Origin: Aureivirga sp. CE67
GTDB lineage: Bacteria > Bacteroidota > Bacteroidia > Flavobacteriales > Flavobacteriaceae
Assembly (NCBI RefSeq): GCF_015767245.1
Contig: NZ_JADOTV010000016.1
Location: forward strand, 31,219 to 94,388
DNA length: 63,170 bases
Direction of reading: 5' to 3'
The notes under the pieces are model-generated. The model searched no databases and was not told the origin of the DNA. It saw only the letters and a list, made by a program, of their open reading frames with translations. Below, one piece after another: positions 14,405 to 23,613 of the stretch; positions within the stretch are counted from its first letter, which is position 1, and every line of letters begins with the position of its first letter. A program made the translations under genes and the position numbers.

Positions 14405-15298
14405 ATGCGATTTCATATAGAATTATTGAGTCAAATTCATAATGCACTAGATTTAGAAAAACCAAAAAATCCATTGATTAGTGTAATTGATATGTCAAAA
14501 TTTAAAGTAAAAGATACTTGGATAGATATAAAGTATTCGAGTTCTCTCTATACAATTACTTTAAAAGATGAAAGTTGTGGGATGGAATATGGAAGAAATA
14601 CTTATGATTTTCAAGAAGGAGTGATGAGTTTTATTGCTCCAGAACAAGTTTTTAGAATTAAAACAAAACCTTATCAAAAAATAAATGGTTGGATGTTGAA
14701 TTTTCATCCAGAATTGATTCGAAATACTGCTTTAGGAATGAAAATGAATCAGCTGAATTTTTTCTCTTATAATACACATGAAGCATTACATCTTTCAGAA
14801 CAAGAACAAGAAACTGTTACAAATTGTATTAAAATGATTGATTCAGAAATTCAAGAAAGAATTGATCGACACAGCAATAGTGTGATTGTTTCGAGTTTAG
14901 AATTGTTTTTTAATTATTGTATTCGTTTTTATGAAAGACAATTTCATACTAGAGCTTCAGAAAATAAAGATATTCTCTCGAAAGTAGAATTTCTTTTAAA
15001 ACAATATTATTCTAAAGATATAAGGCTTAAAGGATTACCTACAGTTTCTTATTTGGCAGAAAATGTTAACCTTTCTCCAGGTTATTTAAGTGATTTATTA
15101 AAAAATGAAACTGGAAAAAGTGCAAAAGAACATATTAATCTTCATTTAATTGAAAAAGCGAAAATCATTCTTTTAAATAGTAATTTATCTGTAAGTGAAA
15201 TTGCTTATGATTTAGGATTTGAATATCCGCAACACTTTAGTAAAATGTTTAAATCTAAAACAGGAATGAGTCCTACACAATACAGAAACGTAAGTTAA
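14405..15298 (+). CDS. AraC-family transcriptional regulator
   Basis: 297 aa cytoplasmic regulator. The N-terminal 180 residues form a cupin-like sensor (YDFQEGVMSFIAPEQVFRI); the C-terminal 100 residues hold the paired AraC helix-turn-helix motifs. The first is VSYLAENVNLSPGYLSDLLKNETGKS and the second is SVSEIAYDLGFEYPQHFSKMF followed by the consensus tail KTGMSPTQYRN. It lies right behind the SRPBCC-SDR operon in the same direction. The 21-bp direct repeats before 10810 and 11711 are good candidates for its binding sites. The ligand may be a small hydrophobic compound processed by the operon, which is inference. Confidence 0.93.
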   Translation: MRFHIELLSQIHNALDLEKPKNPLISVIDMSKFKVKDTWIDIKYSSSLYTITLKDESCGMEYGRNTYDFQEGVMSFIAPEQVFRIKTKPYQKINGWMLNFHPELIRNTALGMKMNQLNFFSYNTHEALHLSEQEQETVTNCIKMIDSEIQERIDRHSNSVIVSSLELFFNYCIRFYERQFHTRASENKDILSKVEFLLKQYYSKDIRLKGLPTVSYLAENVNLSPGYLSDLLKNETGKSAKEHINLHLIEKAKIILLNSNLSVSEIAYDLGFEYPQHFSKMFKSKTGMSPTQYRNVS

Positions 15299-15312
15299 TA
15301 GAAATAAAAAAA

Positions 15313-15333
15313 GCCTATCTAATTTAGATAGGC
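15313..15333. terminator. Bidirectional terminator between araC-type gene and tRNA-Val array
   Basis: GCCTATCTAA-T-TTAGATAGGC flanked by an A-tract and a T-tract, between convergent units. Confidence 0.9.
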
Positions 15334-15344
15334 TTTTTTGTTTG

Positions 15345-15419
15345 TGGGCGATGAGGGATTCGAACCCCCGACCCCCTCGGTGTAAACGAGGTGCTCTGAA
15401 CCAACTGAGCTAATCGCCC
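15345..15419 (-). tRNA. tRNA-Val (TAC), copy 1
   Basis: 75-nt cloverleaf on the minus strand. Acceptor GGGCGAT / ATCGCCC, anticodon stem-loop CCTCG-TTTACAC-CGAGG (anticodon TAC), T-arm GGGGGTTCGAATCCCTC. Promoter-distal member of a four-gene array. Confidence 0.97.
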
Positions 15420-15456
15420 TTCTTTATATTTATACTGTTAAAAAGGAAACAGTTTG

Positions 15457-15531
15457 TGGGCGATGAGGGATTCGAACCCCCGACCCCCTCGGTGTAAACG
15501 AGGTGCTCTGAACCAACTGAGCTAATCGCCC
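15457..15531 (-). tRNA. tRNA-Val (TAC), copy 2
   Basis: Same sequence as copy 1, offset by 112 bp; spacer contains a short hairpin (ACTGT / ACAGT arms) that may be a processing signal. Confidence 0.97.
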
Positions 15532-15568
15532 TTTTTTATATTTATACTGTCAAAAAGGAAACAGTTTG

Positions 15569-15643
15569 TGGGCGATGAGGGATTCGAACCCCCGACCCCC
15601 TCGGTGTAAACGAGGTGCTCTGAACCAACTGAGCTAATCGCCC
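15569..15643 (-). tRNA. tRNA-Val (TAC), copy 3
   Basis: Same sequence as copies 1 and 2, again offset by exactly 112 bp. Confidence 0.97.
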
Positions 15644-15680
15644 TTTTTATATTTATACTGTCAAAAAGGAAACAGTTTAG

Positions 15681-15755
15681 TGGGCGATGAGGGATTCGAA
15701 CCCCCGACCCCCTCGGTGTAAACGAGGTGCTCTGAACCAACTGAGCTAATCGCCC
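15681..15755 (-). tRNA. tRNA-Val (TAC), copy 4
   Basis: Promoter-proximal copy of the array, 112 bp from copy 3. The upstream side carries the only full promoter, so the four are probably one transcript ending at the hairpin 15313-15333. Confidence 0.97.
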
Positions 15756-15765
15756 TTAGCGGATG

Positions 15766-15795
15766 CAAATATAAGACAAAAATATTAGTGAGCAA
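15766..15795 (-). promoter_or_regulatory. Promoter of the tRNA-Val array
   Basis: Minus-strand TTG (15793-15795), 19 bases, TATATTTG (15766-15773); exact Bacteroidota consensus 11 bases before copy 4. Confidence 0.82.
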
Positions 15796-15965
15796 GTTAT
15801 TTTTTTAGATATTTCTATTTTTTTAGAAAAGTATTTTGCAATTATTTTATTTACAGTGAAATAGAAAGTGTACTTTTTTTGAAGATTCTTAAAGAAAGTT
15901 TTGTTTTCTAGGTTTTGTTGGATGTTAAAAGGAAAATAATCGATGTTTGAATTATAATTCCTATC

Positions 15966-15973
15966 TATATTTG
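15966..15973 (+). promoter_or_regulatory. -7 box of the secreted hypothetical gene at 15994
   Basis: TATATTTG, exact TAnnTTTG match, 21 bases before the ATG; TTTG at 15946-15949 is a possible -33 element with a short spacer. Confidence 0.62.
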
Positions 15974-15993
15974 TTGAAATTAATTTTAGAGAA

Positions 15994-16575
15994 ATGAATA
16001 AAAAATATATTTATACAATATTATTCTTATTTGTAACAGTTTTAGGTTTTTCACAAAAGAAAGAGGAGAGTATTTTAGAAATACCAAAAGGTTGGACTTA
16101 TGAAAAAATAGAATTTCCATTAGACTTTGCTAAGAATATATCATACGAAGGATTTGAAGAATTACGTTTTTCGCCTGAAATGTTTAAAACAGAGAAAGAA
16201 AAGTATTTTACCTATATTTTTAGTTTAGTATTAAAGAATACTTCTAAGTTTGAAGAAAAAGAATTGACAGATTTTTTATTAAAATATTATAGAGGTTTGT
16301 CTAAAGCTGTTGCGGACGGTAGTGGAAAGAAAATAGATGTAAATGAAATTGAAGTTCATTTCATGAAAAAGAAGGATAATCGATATTTTTACGAAGTAGA
16401 GTTTTTGGATACATTTACAGATGGACGAAAGATAACATTACAAATGGAATTTGATGTTTTTGAGAAAGATTCTGATATTATTGTGTTGGCTTTAGTTTCT
16501 CCAAATAAAGGGAAGAAAGTTTGGAATGAATTGGATTCGTATCGTGAAATATTGATTGAAAATATTAAAAAGTAA
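15994..16575 (+). CDS. Secreted protein of unknown function
   Basis: 193 aa with a signal peptide (MNKKYIYTILFLFVTVLGFSQ) and no recognised family. The mature part mixes charged helices and beta strands (WTYEKIEFPLDFAKNI; FEELRFSPEMFK; KITLQMEFDVF; DIIVLALVSPNKGKKVW). It has no cysteines or repeats. It lies two bases upstream of the TruA-like gene, so the two are cotranscribed and possibly coupled, though a shared function is not evident. Confidence 0.72.
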   Translation: MNKKYIYTILFLFVTVLGFSQKKEESILEIPKGWTYEKIEFPLDFAKNISYEGFEELRFSPEMFKTEKEKYFTYIFSLVLKNTSKFEEKELTDFLLKYYRGLSKAVADGSGKKIDVNEIEVHFMKKKDNRYFYEVEFLDTFTDGRKITLQMEFDVFEKDSDIIVLALVSPNKGKKVWNELDSYREILIENIKK

Positions 16576-16577
16576 AA

Positions 16578-17354
16578 ATGTATACACATTATTATTTATT
16601 AGATCTTCAGTTTTTAGGTTTTCGTTTTCATGGATGGCAACCACAACCGAAATTGAAAACAGTGCAGTTGATGCTGGAAAAAACTATTTGTTTTGTTTTA
16701 AAACATGATGAATTTAAGGTTTTAGGTTCTGGACGTACAGATGCGATGGTTTCTGCAAATCACTTTGCAGTAGAATTATTTTTGAAAGAAGAATTGGATA
16801 AAACTTGGTTTATAGAACTTATCAATAAAAATTTACCGACAGATTTAAAGTTGTTAGGATTAAAGGAAGTTGATAAAACGTTTAATGTGATTCAAAATGC
16901 GAAAGTGAAAGAATATATTTATTTGTTTTCTCATAATGAAAAAGCGCATCCGTTTTCTGCTCCTTTTATTACTTCTTTTGTGGAAGAACTTGATATAGAT
17001 TTGATGAAAGAAGGAGCAAAATTATTTCAAGGAGAACATTTTTTTCATAAATATTGTACAAAGCCAAGTCCGCAAACCGTGTTTAAACGTGAAATACTTC
17101 TTAGTACAATTGAGGGAAACACGATTTATGAAGCAAATTTTTTTCCAAAAGAAAGCTTTGTGTTTCGAATAAAAAGTAAAGGTTTTTTGAGATATCAAGT
17201 TCGTTTGATCATGGGAACTTTAATAGAGTTAGGTAGAGGAAATGTGACTTTAGAAGAGATCGAAGAATCATTAAAAGAAACAAATGATAGAAAATCATTA
17301 CGTTATATTGCACCAAATTCAGGACTTTCACTTCATAAAATCGAGTTTATATAA
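16578..17354 (+). CDS. truA: TruA-family tRNA pseudouridine synthase
   Basis: 258 aa. Makes pseudouridine in the tRNA anticodon arm (positions 38-40 for canonical TruA). The catalytic aspartate is Asp55 in GSGRTDAMVSA. YLLDLQFLGFRFHGWQPQP at the start and the C-terminal RYQVRLIMGTLIELGRG are family signatures. The sequence is divergent from canonical TruA (GRTDAMVSA instead of GRTDAGVHA), so this may be a second, flavobacterial TruA-like enzyme with a different target. Start ATG is three bases after the upstream stop. Confidence 0.88.
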   Translation: MYTHYYLLDLQFLGFRFHGWQPQPKLKTVQLMLEKTICFVLKHDEFKVLGSGRTDAMVSANHFAVELFLKEELDKTWFIELINKNLPTDLKLLGLKEVDKTFNVIQNAKVKEYIYLFSHNEKAHPFSAPFITSFVEELDIDLMKEGAKLFQGEHFFHKYCTKPSPQTVFKREILLSTIEGNTIYEANFFPKESFVFRIKSKGFLRYQVRLIMGTLIELGRGNVTLEEIEESLKETNDRKSLRYIAPNSGLSLHKIEFI

Positions 17355-17395
17355 AGTTTTATTTAAAAATAAAATCATAAGTCTAATAAATTAAG

Positions 17396-17403
17396 TAATT
17401 TCG
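17396..17403 (+). promoter_or_regulatory. Possible -7 box at the start of the polysaccharide locus
   Basis: TAATTTCG, seven of eight to TAnnTTTG, 35 bases before the first locus gene. No -33 box is seen. Confidence 0.38.
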
Positions 17404-17438
17404 GCACGTATAATAAATTTTGAAATAAAATAACTCAA

Positions 17439-18428
17439 ATGTCAAGTAATTTCGTTAAGAATAAAAAAATATTAGTTACTGGAGGAGCAGGGTTTATTGG
17501 TTCAAACTTATGTGATGCTTTGTTAGCTTTGGAGAATGAAGTAGTTTGTTTGGATAATTTTGCAACAGGAAAAAGAGAAAATTTAGAACACTTAAAAGAA
17601 AACCAAAAATTTACTTTAATTGAAGGAGATATCCGAAATTTAGAGGATTGTCAAAGAGCAGTAGAAGGTGTAGATTTTGTTTTACATCAAGCAGCTTTAG
17701 GATCTGTGCCAAGATCTATTAAAGATCCTATTACAAGTAATGATGTGAATGTTTCTGGATTTTTGAATATGTTAGTTGCAAGTAGAGATGCTGGAGTAAA
17801 AAGATTTGTCTATGCTGCAAGTTCTTCAACTTATGGGGATTCTAAATCTTTACCAAAAGTAGAAGATAAAATCGGAAAACCTTTATCTCCTTATGCAGTT
17901 ACAAAATATGTAAACGAATTATACGCAGATGTTTTTGGGAAAACTTATGGGTTGCCTACTATTGGATTACGTTATTTCAATGTTTTTGGAAGAAGACAAG
18001 ATCCTAATGGAGCTTATGCAGCAGTAATACCAAAGTTTGTTTCTCAATTTATGAATCTAGAGTCACCAACAATCAATGGAGATGGAGAGTACTCTAGAGA
18101 TTTTACTTATATTGATAATGTTGTGCAGATGAATTTACGTGCTTTAAGTACGGAAAATGAAGCGGCATTAAATCAAGTTTATAATGTTGCTTTTGGTCAA
18201 AGAGCTACTTTGAATGAATTAGTTATTAGTTTAAAGAATAATTTGGCAGAAAAGAATTCTGAAATTGCAAATATTGAAGTGATTCATGGACCAAATAGAG
18301 TAGGGGATATTCCACATTCTTTGGCAAGTATTGATAAAGCAAAAGAATTATTGGGTTATGATCCTCAATTTTCATTACAAGATGGATTGAAAGAAGCAGT
18401 TCACTGGTATTGGGAAAATTTAAAATGA
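17439..18428 (+). CDS. UDP-N-acetylglucosamine 4-epimerase (WbpP/TviC type)
   Basis: Extended SDR, 329 aa, that interconverts UDP-GlcNAc and UDP-GalNAc, or the corresponding uronic acids. NAD motif GGAGFIGSN is near 15-23, catalytic Ser in [10 protein letters not shown], and YAVTK gives Tyr/Lys. The region [23 protein letters not shown] is characteristic of the WbpP/VipB branch, which prefers N-acetylated sugars over plain galactose epimerases. First gene of the surface-polysaccharide locus, followed by UDP-glucose dehydrogenase after 13 bp. It may work with the dehydrogenase at 19959 to supply UDP-GalNAcA as in the Vi-antigen pathway. Confidence 0.9.
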   Translation: MSSNFVKNKKILVTGGAGFIGSNLCDALLALENEVVCLDNFATGKRENLEHLKENQKFTLIEGDIRNLEDCQRAVEGVDFVLHQAALGSVPRSIKDPITSNDVNVSGFLNMLVASRDAGVKRFVYAASSSTYGDSKSLPKVEDKIGKPLSPYAVTKYVNELYADVFGKTYGLPTIGLRYFNVFGRRQDPNGAYAAVIPKFVSQFMNLESPTINGDGEYSRDFTYIDNVVQMNLRALSTENEAALNQVYNVAFGQRATLNELVISLKNNLAEKNSEIANIEVIHGPNRVGDIPHSLASIDKAKELLGYDPQFSLQDGLKEAVHWYWENLK

Positions 18429-18441
18429 TAAAAAGATTAAG

Positions 18442-19782
18442 ATGAATATAACGGTTGTAGGTTCAGGGTATGTAGGTTTAGTTACAGGAGCATGTTTTTC
18501 AGAAATGGGAAATAAAGTTACTTGTATTGATGTAAATGAAGAAAAAATTCAAAAACTTAAGAATGGAATCATTCCAATTTTTGAACCAGGTTTAGAAACT
18601 TTAATCAAAAATAGTGTAGAAATTGATACATTAAAATTTTCAACTTCTTTAGCAGAAAGTTTGAATAATTCTGAGATTGTATTTATTGCCGTAGGTACTC
18701 CAATGGGAGAAGATGGTTCTGCAGATTTACAATATGTTTTAGCAGTTGCTGAACAAATAGGTAAATTAATGACAAAAGAACTAATTGTAGTTGATAAGTC
18801 AACAGTTCCTGTAGGAACAGGTGATAAAGTTAGAAATACAATTCAGAAAGAATTAGATAATAGAGGAGTAGAAATACCGTTTCATATAGTTTCAAATCCA
18901 GAATTTTTAAAAGAAGGTGCTGCATTACAAGATTTTATGAAGCCTGATCGTGTAGTGATTGGAGCAGATTCAGATTATGCTATTCAGAAAATGAAAGAGT
19001 TATATGCTCCATTTATTCATAATTCGGATCGTTTTATTACTATGGATATTCGTTCTGCAGAGATGACAAAATATGCTGCAAATGCAATGCTTGCAACTAA
19101 AATTTCATTTATGAATGAAATCGCAAATATTTGTGAGCTATTAGGTGCAGATGTGAATAAAGTTAGAGTTGGAATTGGCTCTGATAAAAGAATTGGTTAT
19201 AGTTTTATTTATCCAGGAGCTGGTTATGGAGGGTCTTGTTTTCCTAAAGATGTAAAAGCTTTAAAGAGAACAGCAGCTGAATATGGTTATGAAACTAAAC
19301 TAATTGGAGCTGTAGAAGAGGTAAATAATAGACAGAAATTTGTTATAGCAGATAAAGTTATAAAACGTTTTGGAGAAGACTTATCAGGAAAAACTTTTGC
19401 ACTTTGGGGGTTAGCATTTAAGCCAGGAACCGATGATATGAGAGAAGCTCCATCTATATATGTAGTGAATGAATTAGTGAAAAGAGGAGCGAAAATACAA
19501 GCTTATGACCCTAAGGCTGTTACAGAAGCGAAAGAACACTACTTGAAAAATATGAAAGAAGTTTCTTATTTCGATTCTAAATATGATGTTTTAAAAGGAG
19601 CTGATGCTTTAATTCTTCTTACAGAATGGAAAGAATTTAGATCACCGGATTTTATGGAGATAAAAATGCAATTGTCAGAAGCCGTTATATTTGATGGAAG
19701 AAATCAATACAATGCGCTTCATGTTGAGGAAAAAGGCTTTGAATATTACCAAATTGGTAAAAAATATAATGATAAAATGTAA
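18442..19782 (+). CDS. ugd: UDP-glucose 6-dehydrogenase
   Basis: Oxidises UDP-glucose twice with NAD to UDP-glucuronic acid in the cytoplasm. 446 aa with the Rossmann motif GSGYVGL (7-13), dimerisation region SFMNEIANICELLGADV near 222-238, and catalytic Cys266 in GYGGSCFPKD. GTP/TuaD-like branch by EPGLE and SNPEFLKEGAA. First of three nucleotide-sugar dehydrogenases of different specificity in the locus. Its 3' side has a strong hairpin at 19819-19859, so it may end a first transcription unit. Confidence 0.95.
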   Translation: MNITVVGSGYVGLVTGACFSEMGNKVTCIDVNEEKIQKLKNGIIPIFEPGLETLIKNSVEIDTLKFSTSLAESLNNSEIVFIAVGTPMGEDGSADLQYVLAVAEQIGKLMTKELIVVDKSTVPVGTGDKVRNTIQKELDNRGVEIPFHIVSNPEFLKEGAALQDFMKPDRVVIGADSDYAIQKMKELYAPFIHNSDRFITMDIRSAEMTKYAANAMLATKISFMNEIANICELLGADVNKVRVGIGSDKRIGYSFIYPGAGYGGSCFPKDVKALKRTAAEYGYETKLIGAVEEVNNRQKFVIADKVIKRFGEDLSGKTFALWGLAFKPGTDDMREAPSIYVVNELVKRGAKIQAYDPKAVTEAKEHYLKNMKEVSYFDSKYDVLKGADALILLTEWKEFRSPDFMEIKMQLSEAVIFDGRNQYNALHVEEKGFEYYQIGKKYNDKM

Positions 19783-19818
19783 TTAATTGAACGTTAATTA
19801 ATTGTCGAAAAAAAGATG

Positions 19819-19859
19819 AATCTCTGTTTTTAGTTTGAAAATAACTGAAAACAGGGATT
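19819..19859 (+). terminator. Terminator inside the polysaccharide locus, after ugd
   Basis: Stem AATCTCTGTTTTTAGTT / AACTGAAAACAGGGATT with two wobble pairs and a 7-base loop, running into a nine-T tract. A -7-like box TACTTTAG (19917-19924) follows, so a new transcript may start before 19959. Confidence 0.82.
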
Positions 19860-19958
19860 TTTTTTTAGATAAATTAAAAACTTAAAAAAAACATAAAAAG
19901 GATTCAAAATTAATATTACTTTAGCGGATATTAAAACACTAGAAGATAAGGAATTTAA

Positions 19959-21248
19959 ATGAAAAATAAAAATATAAAAATCGCAATTATTGGACTTGGT
20001 TATGTTGGTTTGCCATTAGCAAGATTATTTGCTACAAAATATGCTGTTGTTGGTTTTGATATTAACAAAGAAAGAGTGTCAGAACTTAATCAAGGAGTAG
20101 ATTCTACATTAGAAGTGGAGGATAGTTTACTTCAAGAAGTTTTAAAATTAGAAGATTCTGAAACAAGTGGGTTATTTTGTACAAATGATACAGAATCATT
20201 AAAAGATTGTAATTTTTATATTGTCACAGTTCCTACACCTGTAGATAAGAATAATAGGCCTATTTTAACACCGTTATATAAAGCAAGTGAATCTGTTGCT
20301 AAGTATTTAAATGAAGGAGATATTGTTGTTTATGAATCTACGGTTTATCCTGGAGTTACAGAAGATGAATGTGTACCAATCTTAGAAAAAGTTTCAGGTA
20401 TGAAATTTAATGAAGATTTTTATGCAGGATATTCTCCAGAAAGAATTAATCCAGGAGATAAAAAACATACCGTAGAGAAAATCTTAAAAGTAACTTCTGG
20501 TTCTACTCCTGAAATAGGAAAAATTGTAGATGATTTATACAAATCTGTCATTACTGCAGGAACTCATTTAGCACCAACAATTAAAGTAGCAGAGGCAGCA
20601 AAAGTTATTGAAAACTCTCAAAGAGATATTAATATTGCTTTTGTAAATGAACTAGCTAAGATTTTTAATTTATTAGAAATTAATACACATGATGTTTTAG
20701 AAGCGGCTGGAACAAAATGGAATTTTTTACCTTTTAAACCAGGTTTAGTTGGTGGACATTGTATTGGGGTGGATCCGTATTATTTAGCTCAAAAAGCACA
20801 GGAGGTTGGATATCATCCAGAAATTATTCTTGCAGGTAGAAGAATGAATGATAGTATGGGTCAACATGTAGCTTCAGAAGTTGTGAAATTAATGTTGCAC
20901 CATGATTTAAAAGTAAAAGGAAGTAATATTTTAGTTTTGGGAATTACTTTTAAAGAAAATTGTCCAGATGTTAGAAATACAAAAGCTGTAGATGTTGTAA
21001 ATGAATTAAAGACATATGGAGCAAAAGTGGATATTTATGATCCTTGGGCAAATCCAGAAGAGGTAATGCACGAATATAAATTAGAAAGTTTTAAAGAAAT
21101 TCCAAATAAAAAATATGAAGCAATAGTTCTAACCGTTGCACATGATTCTTATAGAGAATTGGAATTGAATTCTTTGAAGAAAGAAGGTGGTGTTGTTTAT
21201 GATGTGAAGAATGTATTGAATTCTGAAGATGTTAATGCAATCCTGTAA
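19959..21248 (+). CDS. UDP-N-acetyl-hexosamine dehydrogenase (WbpO/TviB type)
   Basis: Nucleotide-sugar dehydrogenase, 429 aa. It oxidises UDP-GlcNAc or UDP-GalNAc to the uronic acid. Rossmann motif GLGYVGLPLA (12-21); catalytic Cys268 in LVGGHCIGVDPYYL; C-terminal domain with ILVLGITFKENCPDVRNTK. The GGHCIGVDPYYLAQKAQ form and the ERINPGDKKHTVEKI segment are typical of the VipA/TviB/WbpO branch, not of UDP-glucose or UDP-ManNAc enzymes. Together with the 4-epimerase at 17439 it would yield GalNAcA. Exact substrate is inferred. Confidence 0.92.
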   Translation: MKNKNIKIAIIGLGYVGLPLARLFATKYAVVGFDINKERVSELNQGVDSTLEVEDSLLQEVLKLEDSETSGLFCTNDTESLKDCNFYIVTVPTPVDKNNRPILTPLYKASESVAKYLNEGDIVVYESTVYPGVTEDECVPILEKVSGMKFNEDFYAGYSPERINPGDKKHTVEKILKVTSGSTPEIGKIVDDLYKSVITAGTHLAPTIKVAEAAKVIENSQRDINIAFVNELAKIFNLLEINTHDVLEAAGTKWNFLPFKPGLVGGHCIGVDPYYLAQKAQEVGYHPEIILAGRRMNDSMGQHVASEVVKLMLHHDLKVKGSNILVLGITFKENCPDVRNTKAVDVVNELKTYGAKVDIYDPWANPEEVMHEYKLESFKEIPNKKYEAIVLTVAHDSYRELELNSLKKEGGVVYDVKNVLNSEDVNAIL

Positions 21249-21275
21249 GAGTATTGAATAATTAAAAATATAATT

Positions 21276-22400
21276 TTGAAAAAAAACCTTATTATTTTTG
21301 GAACTCGACCAGAAGCAATCAAAATGGCTCCTTTGGTAAAAGAGTTTCAGAAGAATTCAAATTTAGAGACAAAAGTTTGTGTGACTGCTCAGCATAGAGA
21401 AATGTTGGATCAAGTGTTAGATTTTTTTGAAATCACACCAGATTTCGATTTGAATTTAATGAAGCCAAATCAAAATTTACATACGCTAACAGCAGATATT
21501 ATTACAGGATTGAAACCAATCTTAGATGAATATCAACCGGATTATGTATATGTTCATGGAGATACAACAACTACCATGGCATCAAGTATTGCTGCTTTTT
21601 ATTCAAATGCAGAAGTTTGTCATGTAGAAGCTGGATTGAGAACAAATAATAAAAGGTCTCCTTTCCCTGAAGAAATTAATCGTCAGGTTACAGGTAGAAT
21701 TACGGATTATCATTTTGCTCCAACTGTAACTTCTAAAGCTAATTTATTGAGAGAAGGAGTTTCTGAATCTCAAATTTTAGTTACTGGAAATACTGTAATT
21801 GATGCTTTGAAAGATAGTGTGCAAAGAGTTGAAAATATTCAAGATAAGGAAATTGACTTCTTAAAAGAAAATTTAGATTTATCTAGAAAAGTAATTTTAG
21901 TAACTGGGCATAGAAGGGAGAACCATGGACAAGGTTTTATCAATATTTGTACAGCTTTAAAGGAAATTGCAGTTCAGAATCCTGAAATTCAAATTGTATA
22001 TCCAGTACATTTAAATCCAAATGTTCAAAAACCAGTTTATGAATTATTGGATGCAGTTAAAAATATTAAATTAATTAATCCTTTATCATATCCAGCTTTT
22101 GTTTGGTTGATGAATAAATCTCATTTAATTATTACAGATAGTGGTGGAGTTCAGGAAGAGGCTCCAAGTCTTGGGAAACCTGTTTTAGTAATGAGAGATA
22201 CAACAGAAAGACCAGAAGCAGTGGAAGCAGGAACAGTAATTTTAGTTGGGACAGAAACAGAAAAAATAGTTTCAGAAGCAACAAAATTATTAGAAGATAA
22301 AGAGTTATATGCAAAGATGAGTGCACTTCACAATCCTTATGGAGATGGAGAAGCTTGTCAAAGAATTGTAAGTTTTATAGAAGAAAAAGGAAATGAATAA
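21276..22400 (+). CDS. wecB: UDP-N-acetylglucosamine 2-epimerase (non-hydrolysing)
   Basis: Converts UDP-GlcNAc to UDP-ManNAc in the cytoplasm. 374 aa, GT-B fold, with N-terminal GTRPEAIKMAPL (8-19), YVHGDTTTTMASSIAAF, HVEAGLRT and C-terminal ITDSGGVQEEAPSLGKPVLVMRDTTERPE. The start is TTG at 21276: the conserved motif begins eight residues later and the next Met lies inside it, so no ATG start is possible. The 3' end overlaps wecC by 8 bases, and the two act in sequence. Confidence 0.95.
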   Translation: MKKNLIIFGTRPEAIKMAPLVKEFQKNSNLETKVCVTAQHREMLDQVLDFFEITPDFDLNLMKPNQNLHTLTADIITGLKPILDEYQPDYVYVHGDTTTTMASSIAAFYSNAEVCHVEAGLRTNNKRSPFPEEINRQVTGRITDYHFAPTVTSKANLLREGVSESQILVTGNTVIDALKDSVQRVENIQDKEIDFLKENLDLSRKVILVTGHRRENHGQGFINICTALKEIAVQNPEIQIVYPVHLNPNVQKPVYELLDAVKNIKLINPLSYPAFVWLMNKSHLIITDSGGVQEEAPSLGKPVLVMRDTTERPEAVEAGTVILVGTETEKIVSEATKLLEDKELYAKMSALHNPYGDGEACQRIVSFIEEKGNE

Positions 22401-23604
22401 AGTAGATGTAGTAATGATTGGTTTAGGTTATATTGGCCTACCAACAGCAGCTCTTATTGCACAAGGAGAATCTTATGTTCATGGTGTGGACATTAATGAA
22501 AATGTTGTAAATACAGTCAATGAAGGAAAGATTCATATTGTAGAACCTTCTTTGGATGAAGCTGTAGCATCTGCCGTAGAAAAAGGATATCTAAAGGCAG
22601 ATTTAAAAGCTGTAGAAGCGGATACTTATTTAATTGTGGTTCCAACTCCGTTTAAAGGAAAGAATGAACCAGATATTTCGTTTGTAGAAGCTGCAACAAG
22701 AGGAATAATTCCATTATTAAAAAAAGGAGATTTATATATTATTGAATCGACTTCACCTGTTGGAACAACAGAAAAGATGATGGATTTAATTTATGAAGAA
22801 AGACCAGAATTAAAAGATGAATTACATATTGCTTACTGTCCTGAGAGAGTTTTACCAGGAAATGTAATGCATGAATTAGTATATAATGATCGTGTAATTG
22901 GTGGAATTGATCAGAAATCTACAGAAAAAGCAATTTCTTTTTATTCACAATATGTAAAAGGAGAATTACATGCTACAAATGCTAGAACAGCAGAGATGTG
23001 TAAGCTTGTAGAAAATTCTTCTCGTGATGTTCAAATTGCCTTTGCAAATGAGTTATCTCTTATTTGTGATAAAGCAGGAATTAATGTTTGGGAATTGATA
23101 GAATTAGCAAACAAACACCCTCGTGTAAATATTTTACAACCAGGTTGTGGAGTAGGAGGTCATTGTATTGCAGTAGACCCGTATTTTATTGTTTCTGAAT
23201 ATCCGATGGAATCAAAAATTATTGGTACAGCAAGAGAAATCAATAATTATAAATCTTTCTGGTGTGCTGAGAAAATTCAAAATGAGAAATTGAAATTTGA
23301 ATTAAAGCATGGTAGAAAGCCAAGTGTAGCCCTTATGGGACTTGCATTTAAACCGAATATTGATGATCTAAGAGAATCACCAGCAAAATACATTACACAA
23401 AAAGTACTTCAAAATGACCATAATGGTGAATATTTCATTGTAGAGCCAAATATTGAGGAACATAATGTATTTAAACTTACAGATTATAAAGAGGCAACTG
23501 AAAAGGCTGATATCATTGCATTTTTAGTTGCGCATGATGAATTTAAAGAACTAGAAATTTCTTCAGAAAAATCTATTCTTGATTTTTGTGGAATTTTAAA
23601 ATAA
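22393..23604 (+). CDS. wecC: UDP-N-acetyl-D-mannosamine dehydrogenase
   Basis: Oxidises UDP-ManNAc to UDP-ManNAcA. 403 aa; Rossmann motif GLGYIGLPTAA (10-20), STSPVGTTEKM, AYCPERVLPG (148-157), catalytic Cys258 in GVGGHCIAVDPYF. These are WecC-type signatures, distinct from the two other dehydrogenases upstream. Translationally coupled to wecB by an 8-base overlap. Together they supply ManNAcA for an acidic repeat unit. Confidence 0.95.
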   Translation: MNKVDVVMIGLGYIGLPTAALIAQGESYVHGVDINENVVNTVNEGKIHIVEPSLDEAVASAVEKGYLKADLKAVEADTYLIVVPTPFKGKNEPDISFVEAATRGIIPLLKKGDLYIIESTSPVGTTEKMMDLIYEERPELKDELHIAYCPERVLPGNVMHELVYNDRVIGGIDQKSTEKAISFYSQYVKGELHATNARTAEMCKLVENSSRDVQIAFANELSLICDKAGINVWELIELANKHPRVNILQPGCGVGGHCIAVDPYFIVSEYPMESKIIGTAREINNYKSFWCAEKIQNEKLKFELKHGRKPSVALMGLAFKPNIDDLRESPAKYITQKVLQNDHNGEYFIVEPNIEEHNVFKLTDYKEATEKADIIAFLVAHDEFKELEISSEKSILDFCGILK

Positions 23605-23613
23605 AGTAATATT

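Noticed and set aside
15522-15740. 72-aa frame with an internal repeat (GSGVRIPHRP / GVGGSNPSSP)
   Set aside because: Artefact of reading through tandem tRNA-Val genes; the repeat is the tRNA sequence.
15345-15755. Regularly spaced repeats that could suggest a CRISPR array
   Set aside because: Repeats are complete tRNA-Val cloverleafs with nearly identical spacers; no cas genes.
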